Source of the DNA: an uncultured Clostridia bacterium
GTDB taxonomy: Bacteria; Bacillota; Clostridia; Christensenellales; Aristaeellaceae
DNA: 6,788 nt
Reading direction: 5' to 3'
Assembly (NCBI GenBank): GCA_946409855.1
Contig: CAMJXZ010000180.1
Location: 1-6,788 of the forward strand
Part shown: positions 6,159-6,788 of the stretch, in pieces
How positions within the stretch are numbered: the stretch's first letter is position 1
How the letters are laid out: every line of letters starts with the position of its first letter
Notes under the pieces: model-generated
The model's database searches: none
What the model was told of the DNA's origin: nothing
What the model saw: only the letters and a program-made list of their open reading frames with translations
Program-made: the position numbers and the translations under genes

Positions 6159-6184
6159 ATTTGAACGGATACGTCCGTTTGAAT
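6159..6184 (+). promoter_or_regulatory. Hairpin between permease 2 and binding-protein gene
   Basis: An 11-pair stem (6159-6169 with 6174-6184, two G-U pairs) closes on a TACG tetraloop. It is followed by AATATT-type sequence and the next ribosome binding site, not by a T-run, so it is not a normal terminator. Hairpins here often serve as an mRNA stabiliser or processing point that lets the binding protein be made in excess of the permeases. That role is an inference. Confidence 0.5.
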
Positions 6185-6192
6185 AAAATATT

Positions 6193-6200
6193 AAAGGAGG
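6193..6200 (+). promoter_or_regulatory. Strong ribosome binding site of binding-protein gene
   Basis: AAAGGAGG lies 8 bases before the ATG at 6209. It is the strongest translation signal in the window, in keeping with high expression of a solute-binding protein. Confidence 0.85.
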
Positions 6201-6208
6201 AACCCCAC

Positions 6209-6788
6209 ATGAAGAAAACCCTTGCTCTGGCTCTTGCGCTCATGCTGGCGCTGTCGATGGTGCCCATGGCCATGGCCGACGAACCCGTGAAGCTGATCTG
6301 GTGGATGGGCTGCACTTCCGAAGCCCCCATTGACTGGGCCGAGGTAGAAGCCGAACTGAACAAGTACAGCGCCGAGAAGATCGGCGTCACCTGCGAGTTC
6401 AAGTACATGACCGAAGATCAGATCTCCCGCGCCATGGAGACCGGCGAGAAATTCGACATCTGCTTCACCTGCGACTGGTACAATGACTATGCCACCAACG
6501 TCGCGAACGGCATGTTCCTGGATCTGGCCGGCAAGCTGGACGAATTCCCCGCTCTGAAGGATTCCGTCATTCCCGCCGCCTGGGCCGCCATGGACACCGA
6601 TGGCCACATCTATGCCATCCCCCACATGAAGGATATCGGCATGGAAATCTTCTGGATCATCGACAGCAACTACTTCCTGGGCGAAAAGGGCCTGGAAAAG
6701 GACCAGTACATCTCCTTCGACGGCATCGAAGAATACTTCGCCATGTACAAGGCTGATCATCCCGACGATTATCCCTTCAAGATGTCCA
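6209..6788 (+). CDS. Sugar ABC transporter solute-binding protein, partial
   Basis: This is the extracellular substrate-binding subunit of the importer. Only the first 193 residues are present and the gene continues beyond the window; relatives have about 500 residues. The signal peptide is clear: MKK, an Ala/Leu/Met-rich core to about residue 20, and an Ala21-Met-Ala23 signal peptidase I site before Asp24. There is no lipobox cysteine; the first Cys is residue 35, inside the mature domain. The mature start (VKLIWWMG), the ELNKYSAEKIGV segment and the GEKFDICFTCDWYNDYATNV segment (about residues 79-98) resemble LplA/DUF3502-type binding proteins of Clostridia. It follows the two permease genes and completes the importer except for the ATPase. 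Which sugar it binds is not evident; the many aromatic residues are consistent with an oligosaccharide ligand. Confidence 0.92.
   Translation, partial: MKKTLALALALMLALSMVPMAMADEPVKLIWWMGCTSEAPIDWAEVEAELNKYSAEKIGVTCEFKYMTEDQISRAMETGEKFDICFTCDWYNDYATNVANGMFLDLAGKLDEFPALKDSVIPAAWAAMDTDGHIYAIPHMKDIGMEIFWIIDSNYFLGEKGLEKDQYISFDGIEEYFAMYKADHPDDYPFKMS

Overview
The window looks like chromosomal DNA from a moderately high-GC Clostridia-type Firmicute. The evidence is the strong AAAGGAGG-like ribosome binding sites, a MurQ of the Firmicute/proteobacterial kind, and an LplB/YtcP-type sugar ABC transporter with no ATPase gene of its own. The solute-binding protein has a Lys-Lys plus Ala/Leu/Met signal peptide that resembles those of uncultured gut or rumen Clostridia. 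That last point is an impression from memory, and no lineage can be fixed from this window.

Left part (1-2122): a divergent pair. murQ (minus strand) encodes MurNAc-6-phosphate etherase and has a clear sigma-A promoter in the 110-base gap. Facing away from it is a signal-less serine hydrolase of the beta-lactamase fold. Its motifs and its neighbour suggest the AmiE/YbbE type, which acts on muropeptides next to murQ in Bacillus. Together they point to peptidoglycan salvage, although the hydrolase substrate is inferred. These genes are very GC-rich (43 of 60 bases in 1441-1500).

Middle part (2123-3776): a second, unrelated-looking serine hydrolase overlaps a GNAT acetyltransferase gene by four bases. 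Both are clearly poorer in GC (28 of 60 in 2461-2520; 21 of 60 in 3661-3720), so this pair may have been acquired separately.

Intergenic part (3777-4161): 385 bases without a convincing gene. It holds a hairpin after the acetyltransferase, a tRNA-like 5' fragment on the minus strand inside an imperfect repeat with a 76-base period, a likely promoter, and a leader of about 120 bases with a hairpin and a short direct repeat.

Right part (4162-6788): a sugar-type ABC importer operon: permease 1 (TTG start), permease 2, then the solute-binding protein, which runs off the window. A hairpin sits just before the binding-protein gene. The ATPase is probably supplied in trans by an MsmX/UgpC-like protein, as in related systems. 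The sugar is unknown.

I found no CRISPR array, insertion sequence, phage gene or clearly new system. The least explained pieces are the tRNA-like repeat region, the transporter leader, and the second hydrolase, which lacks the usual third active-site motif.
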